64,000 nt of DNA from Pleuronectes platessa (Eukaryota > Chordata > Actinopteri > Pleuronectiformes > Pleuronectidae), in assembly GCF_947347685.1 (NCBI RefSeq), contig NC_070629.1, positions 5,099,001 through 5,163,000 on the forward strand, written 5' to 3'. Under the pieces are notes generated by a model that worked only from the letters and a program-made list of their open reading frames with translations, made no database searches and was not told the origin of the DNA. The translations under genes and the position numbers were made by a program. The first letter of the stretch is position 1, and every line of letters begins with the position of its first letter. Positions 20,211 through 31,801 of the stretch are shown piece by piece.

Positions 20211-20556
20211 AAAGTCCCTCAATTTACAAAAATATCTAAAGTGTAGTGCCTTAAGAAAAAACTGAAATGCTATATGTGGTCTACACACAATGACAAATCC
20301 TTCACACCAAAACAAGTCATACTGTACGAAGTGCTTTTCTATTCCATATCTCAGGGGTTCAAGACACCTTTTGCTTTAAACTATCATATTATTGTTGTTC
20401 ACAACTTGGAGAGGATACAGGCAACAATAGTTAGTGAAGAAACAGGTGCAGTTAGAATTCAGTCCATGCTGGATATTTCACCAAGTGAGCAATCTTCCTG
20501 ACATCCATTATTTAGAGAAGCTTTCGTGAAATGGCTTTGCATCTGTTACAAACAAC

Positions 20557-20630
20557 TGGCCAGTATGGGGCTTGAACCCATGACCTTGGCGTTATTAGCA
20601 CCACGCTCTGACCATCTGAGCTAACAGGCC
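20557..20630 (-). tRNA. tRNA-Ile-AAT: tRNA-Ile(AAT), Ile-36, class V
   Basis: G5T gives T5 x T68 in the acceptor stem; otherwise class R. Confidence 0.86.
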
Positions 20631-21052
20631 ACGTATATAGTGAGGATCAACTCCATTTATTTTCCAGTGTTCATCTGCACAGGGTGAACAACAGTGGAAG
20701 TGCAGTAACAAATATCAACAGTATATAGCTTTAAGTAAAAACTGAAATGCTGGATGTGGTGTACACACAATGAAAAAAAAAACTCCAACAATTGACTAAG
20801 ACAAAAACAAATCTTAATGTATTAAGTTGCTTTTCTATTCCATATCTCAGGGGTTCAAGACCCCTTGTGCTTTAAATTATCATGTTATTGTTCACAACTT
20901 GGAAAGGACACAGGCAATAATAGTTAGAGAACACCAAACAGGTGCATTCAGAATTCAATCCATGCTGGATATTTCACCAAGTGAGCAATCTTCCTGACAT
21001 TCATTATTCAGAGAAGCTTTCGTGAAATGGCTTTGCATCTGTTATAAACAAC

Positions 21053-21126
21053 TGGCCAGTATGGGGCTTGAACCCATGACCTTGGCGTTATTAGCACCAC
21101 GCTCTGACCATCTGAGCTAACCGGCC
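21053..21126 (-). tRNA. tRNA-Ile-AAT: tRNA-Ile(AAT), Ile-37, class R
   Basis: The body is intact. The 3' flank has a private change (gttataaac). Confidence 0.93.
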
Positions 21127-21548
21127 ACATATATAGTGAGGATCAACTCCATTTATTTTTCAGTGTTCATCTGCACAGGTTGAACAACAGTTGAAGTGCA
21201 GTAACAAATATCAACAGTATAGTGCTTTAAGTAAAAACTGAAATGCTGGATGTGGTGTACACACAATGAAAAAAAAAACTCCAACCATTGACTTAGACCA
21301 AAACAAATCTTAATGTATTAAGTTGCTTTTCTATTCCATATCTCAGTGGTTCAAGACCCCTTGTGCTTTAAACTATCATATTATTGTTCACAACTTGGAA
21401 AGGACACAGGCAATAATAGTTAGAGAACACCAAACAGGTGCATTTAGAATTCAGTCCATGCTGGATATTTCACCAAGTGAGCAATCTTCCTGACATCCAT
21501 AATTCAGAGAAGCTTTTGTGAAATGGCATTGCCACTGTTACAGAAAAA

Positions 21549-21622
21549 TGGTCAGTATGGGGTTTGAACCCATGACCTTGGCGTTATTAGCACCACGCTC
21601 TGACCATCTGAGCTAACCGGCC
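21549..21622 (-). tRNA. tRNA-Ile-AAT: tRNA-Ile(AAT), Ile-38, class T variant
   Basis: G70A leaves C3 x A70 in the acceptor stem. The T and anticodon stems are intact; T5 at 21544-21548. Confidence 0.82.
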
Positions 21623-22044
21623 ACGTATATAGTGAGGATCAACTCCATTTATTTTCCAGTGTTCATCTGCACAGGGTGAACAACAGTGGAAGTGCAGTAA
21701 CAAATATCAACAGTATATAGCTTTAAGTAAAAACTGAAATGCTGGATGTGGTGTACACACAATGAAAAAAAACCCTCCAACAATTGACTAAGACAAAAAC
21801 AAATCTTAATGTATTAAGTTGCTTTTCTATTCCATATCTCAGGGGTTCAAGACCCCTTGTGCTTTAAATTATCATGTTATTGTTCACAACTTGGAAAGGA
21901 CACAGGCAATAATAGTTAGAGAACACCAAACAGGTGCATTCAGAATTCAGTCCATGCTGGATATTTCACCAAGTGAGCAATCTTCCTGACATCCATTATT
22001 TAGAGAAGCTTTCGTGAAATGGCTTTGCATCTGTTACAAACAAC

Positions 22045-22118
22045 TGGCCAGTATGGGGCTTGTACCCATGACCTTGGCGTTATTAGCACCACGCTCTGAC
22101 CATCTGAGCTAACCGGCC
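22045..22118 (-). pseudogene. tRNA-Ile, Ile-39, B-box mutation T55A
   Basis: The T loop reads TACAAGC instead of TTCAAGC. T55, the universal pseudouridine that contacts G18, is lost and the B box becomes GGTACAAG. The rest is class R. No T run. Likely poorly transcribed. Confidence 0.72.
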
Positions 22119-22540
22119 ATGTATATAGTGAGGATCAACTCCATTTATTTTCCAGTGTTCATCTGCACAGGGTGAACAACAGTGGAAGTGCAGTAACAAA
22201 TATCAACAGTATATAGCTTTAAGTAAAAACTGAAATGCTGGATGTGGTGTACACACAATGAAAAAAAAAACTCCAACAATTGACTAAGACAAAAACAAAT
22301 CTTAATGTATTAAGTTGCTTTTCTATTCCATATCTCAGGGGTTCAAGACCCCTTGTGCTTTAAATTATCATGTTATTGTTCACAACTTGGAAAGGACACA
22401 GGCAATAATAGTTAGAGAACACCAAACAGGTGCATTCAGAATTCAGTCCATGCTGGATATTTCACCAAGTGAGCAATCTTCCTGACATCCATAATTCAGA
22501 GAAGCTTTTGTGAAATGGCATTGCCACTGTAACAGAAAAA

Positions 22541-22614
22541 TGGCCAGTATGGGGTTTGATCCCATGACCTTGGCGTTATTAGCACCACGCTCTGACCATC
22601 TGAGCTAACCGGCC
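22541..22614 (-). pseudogene. tRNA-Ile, Ile-40, B-box mutation T54A
   Basis: The T loop starts ATC, so the conserved T54 is gone and the B box reads GGATCAAA. The stems are intact; T5 at 22536-22540. Divergent from Arg-13. Confidence 0.7.
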
Positions 22615-22877
22615 ATTTATAGAGTGAGGATAGACTCCATTTTTTATTCCAGTGATCATTTTGCACAGGGAAAACAACAGTAGAAGTGCAGTACGATTAG
22701 GTGAATGAGTCACTATGCGTTTTTTGGATATTTAGTACACATACACATGGTTAAAAAAAAAAACTTCAATAAAGTAAGATATTTCATAGAACAATCTTTC
22801 GGCCAAGTATTTTAATTCAGAGAAGCTTTTATAAATGATTGGATCTCGATGAGTTCAACCTTACATGAGAGAACTAA

Positions 22878-22950
22878 GACCACGTGGCCTAATGGACAAG
22901 GCGTCTGACTTCGAATCAGAAGATTGAGGGTTCGAGTCCCTTCGTGGTTG
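22878..22950 (+). tRNA. tRNA-Arg-TCG: tRNA-Arg(TCG), Arg-13
   Basis: Reference body. Its 5' flank has the rare gagtcactatg and acacatgg markers also found at Arg-28, 31, 35 and 38. Confidence 0.97.
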
Positions 22951-23296
22951 AAAGTCCCTCAATTTACAAAAATATCTAAAGTGTAGTGCCTTAAGAAAAA
23001 ACTGAAATGCTATATGTGGTCTACACACAATGACAAATCCTTCACACCAAAACAAGTCATACTGTATGAATTGCTTTTCTATTCCATATCTCAGGGGTTC
23101 AAGACACCTTTTGCTTTACACTATCATATTATTGTTGTTCACAACTTGGAGAGGATACAGGCAATAATAGTTAGTGAAGAAACAGGTGCAGTTAGAATTC
23201 AGTGCATGCTGGATATTTCACCAAGTGAGCAATCTTCCTGACATCCATTATTTAGAGAAGCTTTCGTGAAATGGCTTTGCATCTGTTACAAACAAC

Positions 23297-23370
23297 TGGC
23301 CGGTATGGGGCTTGAACCCATGACCTTGGCGTTATTAGCACCACGCTCTGACCATCTGAGCTAACCGGCC
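23297..23370 (-). tRNA. tRNA-Ile-AAT: tRNA-Ile(AAT), Ile-41, class R variant
   Basis: T68C turns the G5-T68 wobble into a G5-C68 pair, so its acceptor stem is stronger than in the common type. No T run. Confidence 0.93.
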
Positions 23371-23792
23371 ACATATATAGTGAGGATCAACTCCATTTAT
23401 TTTTCAGTGTTCATCTGCACAGGTTGAACAACAGTGGAAGTGCAGTAACAAATATCAACAGTATAGTGCTTTAATTAAAAACTGAAATGCTGGATGTCGT
23501 GTACACACAATGAAAAAAAAAACTCCAACAATTGACTAAGACAAAAACAAATCTTAATGTATTAAGTTGCTTTTCTATTCCATATCTCAGGGGTTCAAGA
23601 CCCCTTGTGCTTTAAACTATCATGTTATTGTTCACAACTTGGAAAGGACACAGGCAATAATAGTTAGAGAACACCAAACAGGTGCATTTAGAATTCAGTC
23701 CATGCTGGATATTTCACCAAGTGAGCAATCTTCCTGACATCCATAATTCAGAGAAGCTTTCGTGAAATGGCTTTGCATCTGTTACAAACAAC

Positions 23793-23866
23793 TGGCCAGT
23801 ATGGGGCTTGAACCCATGACCTTGGCGTTATTAGCACCACGCTCTGACCATCTGAGCTAACCGGCC
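23793..23866 (-). tRNA. tRNA-Ile-AAT: tRNA-Ile(AAT), Ile-42, class R
   Basis: Intact. It lies just left of the chimeric junction at 23923-23945, so its 5' flank is of the Ile-Ile type although an Arg gene follows. Confidence 0.94.
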
Positions 23867-23922
23867 ACATATATAGTGAGGATCAACTCCATTTATTTTT
23901 CAGTGTTCATCTGCACAGGTTG

Positions 23923-23945
23923 AACAACAGTAGAAGTGCAGTACG
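23923..23945. other. Chimeric junction: Ile spacer fused to Arg flank
   Basis: Before the junction the sequence is the Ile-Ile spacer type (tcatctgcacaggttgaac). After it the sequence is the Arg 5' flank (gtacgattagg). The switch lies in the motif shared by both, aacaacagt(g/a)gaagtgcagta. Elsewhere the sequence before an Arg gene always has the tagactcc form of this region. Confidence 0.8.
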
Positions 23946-24127
23946 ATTAGGTGAATGAGTCATTATGCGTTTTTTGGATATTTAGTACACATACACATTG
24001 TTAAAAAAAAAAACTTCAATAAAGTAACATATTTCATAGAACAATCTTTCGGCCAAGTGTTTTAATTCAGAGAAGCTTTTATAAATGATTGGATCTCGAT
24101 GAGTCCAACCTTACATGAGAGAACTAA

Positions 24128-24200
24128 GACCACGTGGCCTAATGGACAAGGCGTCTGACTTCGAATCAGAAGATTCAGGGTTCGAGTCCCTTCGTGGTTG
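24128..24200 (+). tRNA. tRNA-Arg-TCG: tRNA-Arg(TCG), Arg-14, G49C
   Basis: G49C replaces the G49-T65 wobble by a C x T mismatch at the base of the T stem; all else is reference. It sits between the two rearranged junctions. Confidence 0.93.
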
Positions 24201-24737
24201 AAAGTCCCTCAATTTACAAAAATATCTAAAGTGTAGTGCCTTAAGAAAAAACTGAAATGCTATATGTGGTCTACACACAATGACAAATCCTTCACACCAA
24301 AACAAGTCATACTGTATGAATATAGTGAGGATCAACTCCATTTATTTTCCAGTGTTCATCTGCACAGGGTGAACAACAGTGGAAGTGCAGTAACAAATAT
24401 CAACAGTATATAGCTTTAAGTAAAAACTGAAATGCTGGATGTGGTGTACACACAATGAAAAAAAAAACTCCAACAATTGACTAAGACAAAAACAAATCTT
24501 AATGTATTAAGTTGCTTTTCTATTCCATATCTCAGGGGTTCAAGACCCCTTGTGCTTTAAATTATCATGTTATTGTTCACAACTTGGAAAGGACACAGGC
24601 AATAATAGTTAGAGAACACCAAACAGGTGCATTCAGAATTCAGTCCATGCTGGATATTTCACCAAGTGAGCAATCTTCCTGACATCCATTATTTAGAGAA
24701 GCTTTCGTGAAATGGCTTTGCATCTGTTACAAACAAC
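24201..24737. repeat. Rearranged 537-bp Arg-Ile spacer
   Basis: It is the fusion product of the 24320 junction. The first 120 bp are Arg 3' flank and the rest is a complete Ile-Ile spacer with its own orphan T-arm. The first + strand TTTT after Arg-14 is at 24345-24348. Confidence 0.85.
24316..24326. other. Deletion junction of about 305 bp removing one Ile gene
   Basis: The Arg 3' flank runs normally to actgtatgaa and then jumps to tatagtgaggatcaac, the Ile 5' flank. Lost are the orphan T-arm, the EcoRI/HindIII part and a whole tRNA-Ile. The Arg-14 to Arg-15 distance of 1443 bp equals 1748 minus 305. Confidence 0.85.
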
Positions 24738-24811
24738 TGGCCAGTATGGGGCTTGAACACATGACCTTCGCGTTATTAGCACCACGCTCTGACCATCTGA
24801 GCTAACAGGCC
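24738..24811 (-). tRNA. tRNA-Ile-AAT: tRNA-Ile(AAT), Ile-43, multiply mutated
   Basis: G52T (T stem and first B-box base), C42G (G28 x G42) and G5T (T5 x T68). No T run. It may be inactive. Confidence 0.68.
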
Positions 24812-25233
24812 ACGTATATAGTGAGGATCAACTCCATTTATTTTCCAGTGTTCATCTGCACAGGGTGAACAACAGTGGAAGTGCAGTAACAAATATCAAC
24901 AGTATATAGCTTTAAGTAAAAACTGAAATGCTGGATGTGGTGAACACACAATGAAAAAAAAAACTCCAACAATTGACTAAGACAAAAACAAATCTTAATG
25001 TATTAAGTTGCTTTTCTATTCCATATCTCAGGGGTTCAAGACCCCTTGTGCTTTAAATTATCATGTTATTGTTCACAACTTAGAAAGGACACAGGCAATA
25101 ATAGTTAGAGAACACCAAACAGGTGCATTCAGAATTCAGTCCATGCTGGATATTTCACCAAGTGAGCAATCTTCCTGACATCCATTATTTAGAGAAGCTT
25201 TCGTGAAATGGCTTTGCATCTGTTACAAACAAC

Positions 25234-25307
25234 TGGCCAGTATGGGGCTTGAACCCATGACCTTGGCGTTATTAGCACCACGCTCTGACCATCTGAGCTA
25301 ACCGGCC
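25234..25307 (-). tRNA. tRNA-Ile-AAT: tRNA-Ile(AAT), Ile-44, class R
   Basis: Intact; takes the pre-Arg slot held by class P genes further left. Confidence 0.94.
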
Positions 25308-25570
25308 ATTTATAGAGTGAGGATAGACTCCATTTTTTATTCCAGTGATCATTTTGCACAGGGAAAACAACAGTAGAAGTGCAGTACGATTAGGTGAATG
25401 AGTCATTATGCGTTTTTTGGATATTTAGTACACATACACATTGTTAAAAAAAAAAACTTCAATAAAGTAAGATATTTCATAGAACAATCTTTCGGCCAAG
25501 TATATTAATTCAGAGAAGCTTTTATAAATGATTGGATCTCGATGAGTTCAACCTTACATGAGAGAACTAA

Positions 25571-25643
25571 GACCACGTGGCCTAATGGACAAGGCGTCTG
25601 ACTTCGAATCAGAAGATTGAGGGTTCGAGTCCCTTCGTGGTTG
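25571..25643 (+). tRNA. tRNA-Arg-TCG: tRNA-Arg(TCG), Arg-15
   Basis: Reference body; starts the 3-Ile family. Confidence 0.97.
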
Positions 25644-25989
25644 AAAGTCCCTCAATTTACAAAAATATCTAAAGTGTAGTGCCTTAAGAAAAAACTGAAA
25701 TGCTATATGTGGTCTACACACAATGACAAATCCTTCACACCAAAACAAGTCATACTGTATGAAGTGCTTTTCTATTCCATATCTCAGGGGTTCAAGACAC
25801 CTTTTGCTTTAAACTATCATATTATTGTTGTTCACAACTTGGAGAGGATACAGGCAATAATAGTTAGTGAAGAAACAGGTGCAGTTAGAATTCAGTCCAT
25901 GCTGGATATTTCACCAAGTGAGCAATCTTCCTGACATCCATTATTTAGAGAAGCTTTCGTGAAATGGCTTTGCATCTGTTACAAACAAC

Positions 25990-26063
25990 TGGCCAGTATG
26001 GGGCTTGAACCCATGACCTTCGCGTTATTAGCACCACGCTCTGACCATCTGAGCTAACAGGCC
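25990..26063 (-). tRNA. tRNA-Ile-AAT: tRNA-Ile(AAT), Ile-45, class V
   Basis: C42G (G28 x G42) plus G5T (T5 x T68). This pair of changes marks the first Ile of the family. Confidence 0.78.
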
Positions 26064-26484
26064 ACGTATATAGTGAAGATCAACTCCATTTATTTTCCAG
26101 TGTTCATCTGCACAGGGTGAACAACAGTGGAAGTGCAGTAACAAATATCAACAGTATATAGCTTTAAGTAAAAACTGAAATGCTGGATGTGGTGTACACA
26201 CAATGAAAAAAAAAACTCCAACAATTGACTAAGACAAAAACAAATCTTAATGTATTAAGTTGCTTTTCTATTCCATATCTCAGGGGTTCAAGACCCCTTG
26301 TGCTTTAAATTATCATGTTATTGTTCACAACTTGGAAAGGACACAGGCAATAATAGTTAGAGAACACCAAACAGGTGCATTTATAATTCAGTCCATGCTG
26401 GATATTTCACCAAGTGAGCAATCTTCCTGACATCCATAATTCAGGGAAGCTTTGTGAAATGGCATTGCCACTGTTACAGAAAAA

Positions 26485-26558
26485 TGGCCAGTATGGGGTT
26501 TGAACCCATGACCTTGGCGTTATTAGCACCACGCTCTGACCATCTGAGCTAACCAGCC
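26485..26558 (-). tRNA. tRNA-Ile-AAT: tRNA-Ile(AAT), Ile-46, class T
   Basis: Type copy of class T. C4T gives a T4-G69 wobble, the T loop is TTCAAAC and all stems pair. T5 at 26480-26484. Sound body and sound terminator together, so a strong candidate for an active gene. Confidence 0.93.
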
Positions 26559-26980
26559 ACGTATATAGTGAGGATCAACTCCATTTATTTTCCAGTGTTC
26601 ATCTGCACAGGGTGAACAACAGTGGAAGTGCAGTAACAAATATCAACAGTATATAGCTTTAAGTAAAAACTGAAATGCTGGATGTGGTGTACACACAATG
26701 AAAAAAAAAACTCCAACAATTGACTAAGACAAAAACAAATCTTAATGTATTAAGTTGCTTTTCTATTCCATATCTCAGGGGTTCAAGACCCCTTGTGCTT
26801 TAAATTATCATGTTATTGTTCACAACTTGGAAAGGACACAGGCAATAATAGTTAGAGAACACCAAACAGGTGCATTCAGAATTCAGTCCATGCTGGATAT
26901 TTCACCAAGTGAGCAATCTTCCTGACATCCATTATTTAGAGAAGCTTTCGTGAAATGGCTTTGCATCTGTTACAAACAAC

Positions 26981-27054
26981 TGGCCAGTATGGGGCTTGAA
27001 CCCATGACCTTGGCGTTATTAGCACCACGCTCTGACCATCTGAGCTAACCGGCC
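26981..27054 (-). tRNA. tRNA-Ile-AAT: tRNA-Ile(AAT), Ile-47, class R
   Basis: Intact; divergent from Arg-16. Confidence 0.94.
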
Positions 27055-27317
27055 ATTTATAGAGTGAGGATAGACTCCATTTTTTATTCCAGTGATCATT
27101 TTGCACAGGGAAAACAACAGTAGAAGTGCAGTACGATTAGGTGAATGAGTCATTATGCGTTTTTTGGATATTTAGTACACATACACATTGTTAAAAAAAA
27201 AAACTTCAATAAAGTAAGATATTTCATAGAACAATCTTTCGGCCAAGTATTTTAATTCAGAGAAGCTTTTATAAATGATTGGATCTCGATGAGTTCAACC
27301 TTACATGAGAGAACTAA

Positions 27318-27390
27318 GACCACGTGGCCTAATGGACAAGGCGTCTGACTTCGAATCAGAAGATTGAGGGTTCGAGTCCCTTCGTGGTTG
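27318..27390 (+). tRNA. tRNA-Arg-TCG: tRNA-Arg(TCG), Arg-16
   Basis: Reference body; second 3-Ile cycle. Confidence 0.97.
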
Positions 27391-27736
27391 AAAGTCCCTC
27401 AATTTACAAAAATATCTAAAGTGTAGTGCCTTAAGAAAAAACTGAAATGCTATATGTGGTCTACACACAATGACAAATCCTTCACACCAAAACAAGTCAT
27501 ACTGTATGAAGTGCTTTTCTATTCCATATCTCAGGGGTTCAAGACACCTTTTGCTTTAAACTATCATATTATTGTTGTTCACAACTTGGAGAGGATACAG
27601 GCAATAATAGTTAGTGAAGAAACAGGTGCAGTTAGAATTCAGTCCATGCTGGATATTTCACCAAGTGAGCAATCTTCCTGACATCCATTATTTAGAGAAG
27701 CTTTCGTGAAATGGCTTTGCATCTGTTACAAACAAC

Positions 27737-27810
27737 TGGCCAGTATGGGGCTTGAACCCATGACCTTCGCGTTATTAGCACCACGCTCTGACCATCTGAG
27801 CTAACAGGCC
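27737..27810 (-). tRNA. tRNA-Ile-AAT: tRNA-Ile(AAT), Ile-48, class V
   Basis: C42G and G5T, twin of Ile-45. Confidence 0.78.
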
Positions 27811-28231
27811 ACGTATATAGTGAAGATCAACTCCATTTATTTTCCAGTGTTCATCTGCACAGGGTGAACAACAGTGGAAGTGCAGTAACAAATATCAACA
27901 GTATATAGCTTTAAGTAAAAACTGAAATGCTGGATGTGGTGTACACACAATGAAAAAAAAAACTCCAACAATTGACTAAGACAAAAACAAATCTTAATGT
28001 ATTAAGTTGCTTTTCTATTCCATATCTCAGGGGTTCAAGACCCCTTGTGCTTTAAATTATCATGTTATTGTTCACAACTTGGAAAGGACACAGGCAATAA
28101 TAGTTAGAGAACACCAAACAGGTGCATTTATAATTCAGTCCATGCTGGATATTTCACCAAGTGAGCAATCTTCCTGACATCCATAATTCAGGGAAGCTTT
28201 GTGAAATGGCATTGCCACTGTTACAGAAAAA

Positions 28232-28305
28232 TGGCCAGTATGGGGTTTGAACCCATGACCTTGGCGTTATTAGCACCACGCTCTGACCATCTGAGCTAAC
28301 CAGCC
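28232..28305 (-). tRNA. tRNA-Ile-AAT: tRNA-Ile(AAT), Ile-49, class T
   Basis: T4-G69, T5 at 28227-28231; twin of Ile-46. Confidence 0.93.
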
Positions 28306-28727
28306 ACGTATATAGTGAGGATCAACTCCATTTATTTTCCAGTGTTCATCTGCACAGGGTGAACAACAGTGGAAGTGCAGTAACAAATATCAACAGTATA
28401 TAGCTTTAAGTAAAAACTGAAATGCTGGATGTGGTGTACACACAATGAAAAAAAAAACTCCAACAATTGACTAAGACAAAAACAAATCTTAATGTATTAA
28501 GTTGCTTTTCTATTCCATATCTCAGGGGTTCAAGACCCCTTGTGCTTTAAATTATCATGTTATTGTTCACAACTTGGAAAGGACACAGGCAATAATAGTT
28601 AGAGAACACCAAACAGGTGCATTCAGAATTCAGTCCATGCTGGATATTTCACCAAGTGAGCAATCTTCCTGACATCCATTATTTAGAGAAGCTTTCGTGA
28701 AATGGCTTTGCATCTGTTACAAACAAC

Positions 28728-28801
28728 TGGCCAGTATGGGGCTTGAACCCATGACCTTGGCGTTATTAGCACCACGCTCTGACCATCTGAGCTAACCGGC
28801 C
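28728..28801 (-). tRNA. tRNA-Ile-AAT: tRNA-Ile(AAT), Ile-50, class R
   Basis: Intact. Its 5' flank is catatagag, unlike tttatagag at Ile-47. Confidence 0.94.
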
Positions 28802-29064
28802 ACATATAGAGTGAGGATAGACTCCATTTTTTATTCCAGTGATCATTTTGCACAGGGAAAACAACAGTAGAAGTGCAGTACGATTAGGTGAATGAGTCAT
28901 TATGCGTTTTTTGGATATTTAGTACACATACACATTGTTAAAAAAAAAAACTTCAATAAAGTAAGATATTTCATAGAACAATCTTTCGGCCAAGTATTTT
29001 AATTCAGAGAAGCTTTTATAAATGATTGGATCTCGATGAGTTCAACCTTACATGAGAGAACTAA

Positions 29065-29137
29065 GACCACGTGGCCTAATGGACAAGGCGTCTGACTTCG
29101 AATCAGAAGATTGAGGGTTCGAGTCCCTTCGTGGTTG
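29065..29137 (+). tRNA. tRNA-Arg-TCG: tRNA-Arg(TCG), Arg-17
   Basis: Reference body; third 3-Ile cycle. Confidence 0.97.
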
Positions 29138-29483
29138 AAAGTCCCTCAATTTACAAAAATATCTAAAGTGTAGTGCCTTAAGAAAAAACTGAAATGCTAT
29201 ATGTGGTCTACACACAATGACAAATCCTTCACACCAAAACAAGTCATACTGTATGAAGTGCTTTTCTATTCCATATCTCAGGGGTTCAAGACACCTTTTG
29301 CTTTAAACTATCATATTATTGTTGTTCACAACTTGGAGAGGATACAGGCAATAATAGTTAGTGAAGAAACAGGTGCAGTTAGAATTCAGTCCATGCTGGA
29401 TATTTCACCAAGTGAGCAATCTTCCTGACATCCATTATTTAGAGAAGCTTTCGTGAAATGGCTTTGCATCTGTTACAAACAAC

Positions 29484-29557
29484 TGGCCAGTATGGGGCTT
29501 GAACCCATGACCTTCGCGTTATTAGCACCACGCTCTGACCATCTGAGCTAACAGGCC
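29484..29557 (-). tRNA. tRNA-Ile-AAT: tRNA-Ile(AAT), Ile-51, class V
   Basis: C42G and G5T, as in Ile-45 and Ile-48. Confidence 0.78.
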
Positions 29558-29979
29558 ACGTATATAGTGAAGATCAACTCCATTTATTTTCCAGTGTTCA
29601 TCTGCACAGGGTGAACAACAGTGGAAGTGCAGTAACAAATATCAACAGTATATAGCTTTAAGTAAAAACTGAAATGCTGGATGTGGTGTACACACAATGA
29701 AAAAAAAAACTCCAACAATTGACTAAGACAAAAACAAATCTTAATGTATTAAGTTGCTTTTCTATTCCATATCTCAGGGGTTCAAGACCCCTTGTGCTTT
29801 AAATTATCATGTTATTGTTCACAACTTGGAAAGGACACAGGCAATAATAGTTAGAGAACACCAAACAGGTGCATTTATAATTCAGTCCATGCTGGATATT
29901 TCACCAAGTGAGCAATCTTCCTGACATCCATAATTCAGGGAAGCTTTCGTGAAATGGCTTTGCATCTGTTACAAACAAC

Positions 29980-30053
29980 TGGCCAGTATGGGGCTTGAAC
30001 CCATGACCTTGGCGTTATTAGCACCACTCTCTGACCATCTGAGCTAACCGGCC
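29980..30053 (-). tRNA. tRNA-Ile-AAT: tRNA-Ile(AAT), Ile-52, class V
   Basis: C25A gives G10 x A25 in the D stem. The left flank is that of a class T unit (attcagggaagc) but the gene is of the C25A type, so the unit is a recombinant. Confidence 0.82.
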
Positions 30054-30475
30054 ACATATATAGTGAGGATCAACTCCATTTATTTTCCAGTGTTCATCTG
30101 CACAGGGTGAACAACAGTGGAAGTGCAGTAACAAATATCAACAGTATATAGCTTTAAGTAAAAACTGAAATGCTGGATGTGGTGAACACACAATGAAAAA
30201 AAAAACTCCAACAATTGACTAAGACAAAAACAAATCTTAATGTATTAAGTTGCTTTTCTATTCCATATCTCAGGGGTTCAAGACCCCTTGTGCTTTAAAT
30301 TATCATGTTATTGTTCACAACTTAGAAAGGACACAGGCAATAATAGTTAGAGAACACCAAACAGGTGCATTCAGAATTCAGTCCATGCTGGATATTTCAC
30401 CAAGTGAGCAATCTTCCTGACATCCATTATTTAGAGAAGCTTTCGTGAAATGGCTTTGCATCTGTTACAAACAAC

Positions 30476-30549
30476 TGGCCAGTATGGGGCTTGAACCCAT
30501 GACCTTGGCGTTATTAGCACCACGCTCTGACCATCTGAGCTAACCGGCC
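30476..30549 (-). tRNA. tRNA-Ile-AAT: tRNA-Ile(AAT), Ile-53, class R
   Basis: Intact; divergent from Arg-18. Confidence 0.94.
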
Positions 30550-30812
30550 ACATATAGAGTGAGGATAGACTCCATTTTTTATTCCAGTGATCATTTTGCA
30601 CAGGGAAAACAACAGTAGAAGTGCAGTACGATTAGGTGAATGAGTCATTATGCGTTTTTTGGATATTTAGTACACATACACATTGTTAAAAAAAAAAACT
30701 TCAATAAAGTAAGATATTTCATAGAACAATCTTTCGGCCAAGTATTTTAATTCAGAGAAGCTTTTATAAATGATTGGATCTCGATGAGTTCAACCTTACA
30801 TGAGAGAACTAA

Positions 30813-30885
30813 GACCACGTGGCCTAATGGACAAGGCGTCTGACTTCGAATCAGAAGATTGAGGGTTCGAGTCCCTTCGTGGTTG
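30813..30885 (+). tRNA. tRNA-Arg-TCG: tRNA-Arg(TCG), Arg-18
   Basis: Reference body. Its downstream frame is cut by a TAG at 31057-31059, against any coding role for that frame. Confidence 0.97.
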
Positions 30886-31231
30886 AAAGTCCCTCAATTT
30901 ACAAAAATATCTAAAGTGTAGTGCCTTAAGAAAAAACTGAAATGCTATATGTGGTCTACACACAATGACAAATCCTTCACACCAAAACAAGTCATACTGT
31001 ATGAAGTGCTTTTCTATTCCATATCTCAGGGGTTCAAGACAACTTTTGCTTTAAACTAGCATATTATTGTTGTTCACAACTTGGAGAGGATACAGGCAAT
31101 AATAGTTAGTGAAGAAACAGGTGCAGTTAGAATTCAGTCCATGCTGGATATTTCACCAAGTGAGCAATCTTCCTGACATCCATTATTTAGAGAAGCTTTC
31201 GTGAAATGGCTTTGCATCTGTTACAAACAAC

Positions 31232-31305
31232 TGGCCAGTATGGGGCTTGAACCCATGACCTTGGCTTTATTAGCACCACGCTCTGACCATCTGAGCTAAC
31301 CGGCC
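31232..31305 (-). tRNA. tRNA-Ile-AAT: tRNA-Ile(AAT), Ile-54, class V
   Basis: C39A leaves G31 x A39 at the top of the anticodon stem. Confidence 0.84.
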
Positions 31306-31727
31306 ACGTATATAGTGAGGATCAACTCCATTTATTTTCCAGTGTTCATCTGCACAGGGTGAACAACAGTGGAAGTGCAGTAACAAATATCAACAGTATA
31401 TAGCTTTAAGTAAAAACTGAAATGCTGGATGTGGTGTACACACAATGAAAAAAAAAACTCCAACAATTGACTAAGACAAAAACAAATCTTAATGTATTAA
31501 GTTGCTTTTCTATTCCATATCTCAGGGGTTCAAGACCCCTTGTGCTTTAAATTATCATGTTATTGTTCACAACTTGGAAAGGACACAGGCAATAATAGTT
31601 AGAGGACACCAAACAGGTGCATTTATAATTCAGTCCATGCTGGATATTTCACCAAGTGAGCAATCTTCCTGACATCCATAATTCAGGGAAGCTTTTGTGA
31701 AATGGCATTGCCACTGTTACAGAAAAA

Positions 31728-31801
31728 TGGCCAGTATGGGGTTTGAACCCATGACCTTGGCGTTATTAGCACCACGCTCTGACCATCTGAGCTATCCAGC
31801 C
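31728..31801 (-). tRNA. tRNA-Ile-AAT: tRNA-Ile(AAT), Ile-55, class T variant
   Basis: C4T wobble plus T7A (A7 x A66). T5 at 31723-31727. Confidence 0.85.

Larger units (their letters stand above)
25571..30812. repeat. Three tandem 3-Ile cycles of about 1747 bp
   Basis: The cycles are 25571-27317, 27318-29064 and 29065-30812. The Ile order is C42G+G5T variant, class T, class R. In the third cycle the middle Ile switches to a C25A variant inside an otherwise matching unit, a sign of conversion from the 4-Ile family. Related cycles lie at 35301-37047, 42788-44534 and 44535-46281. Confidence 0.9.
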
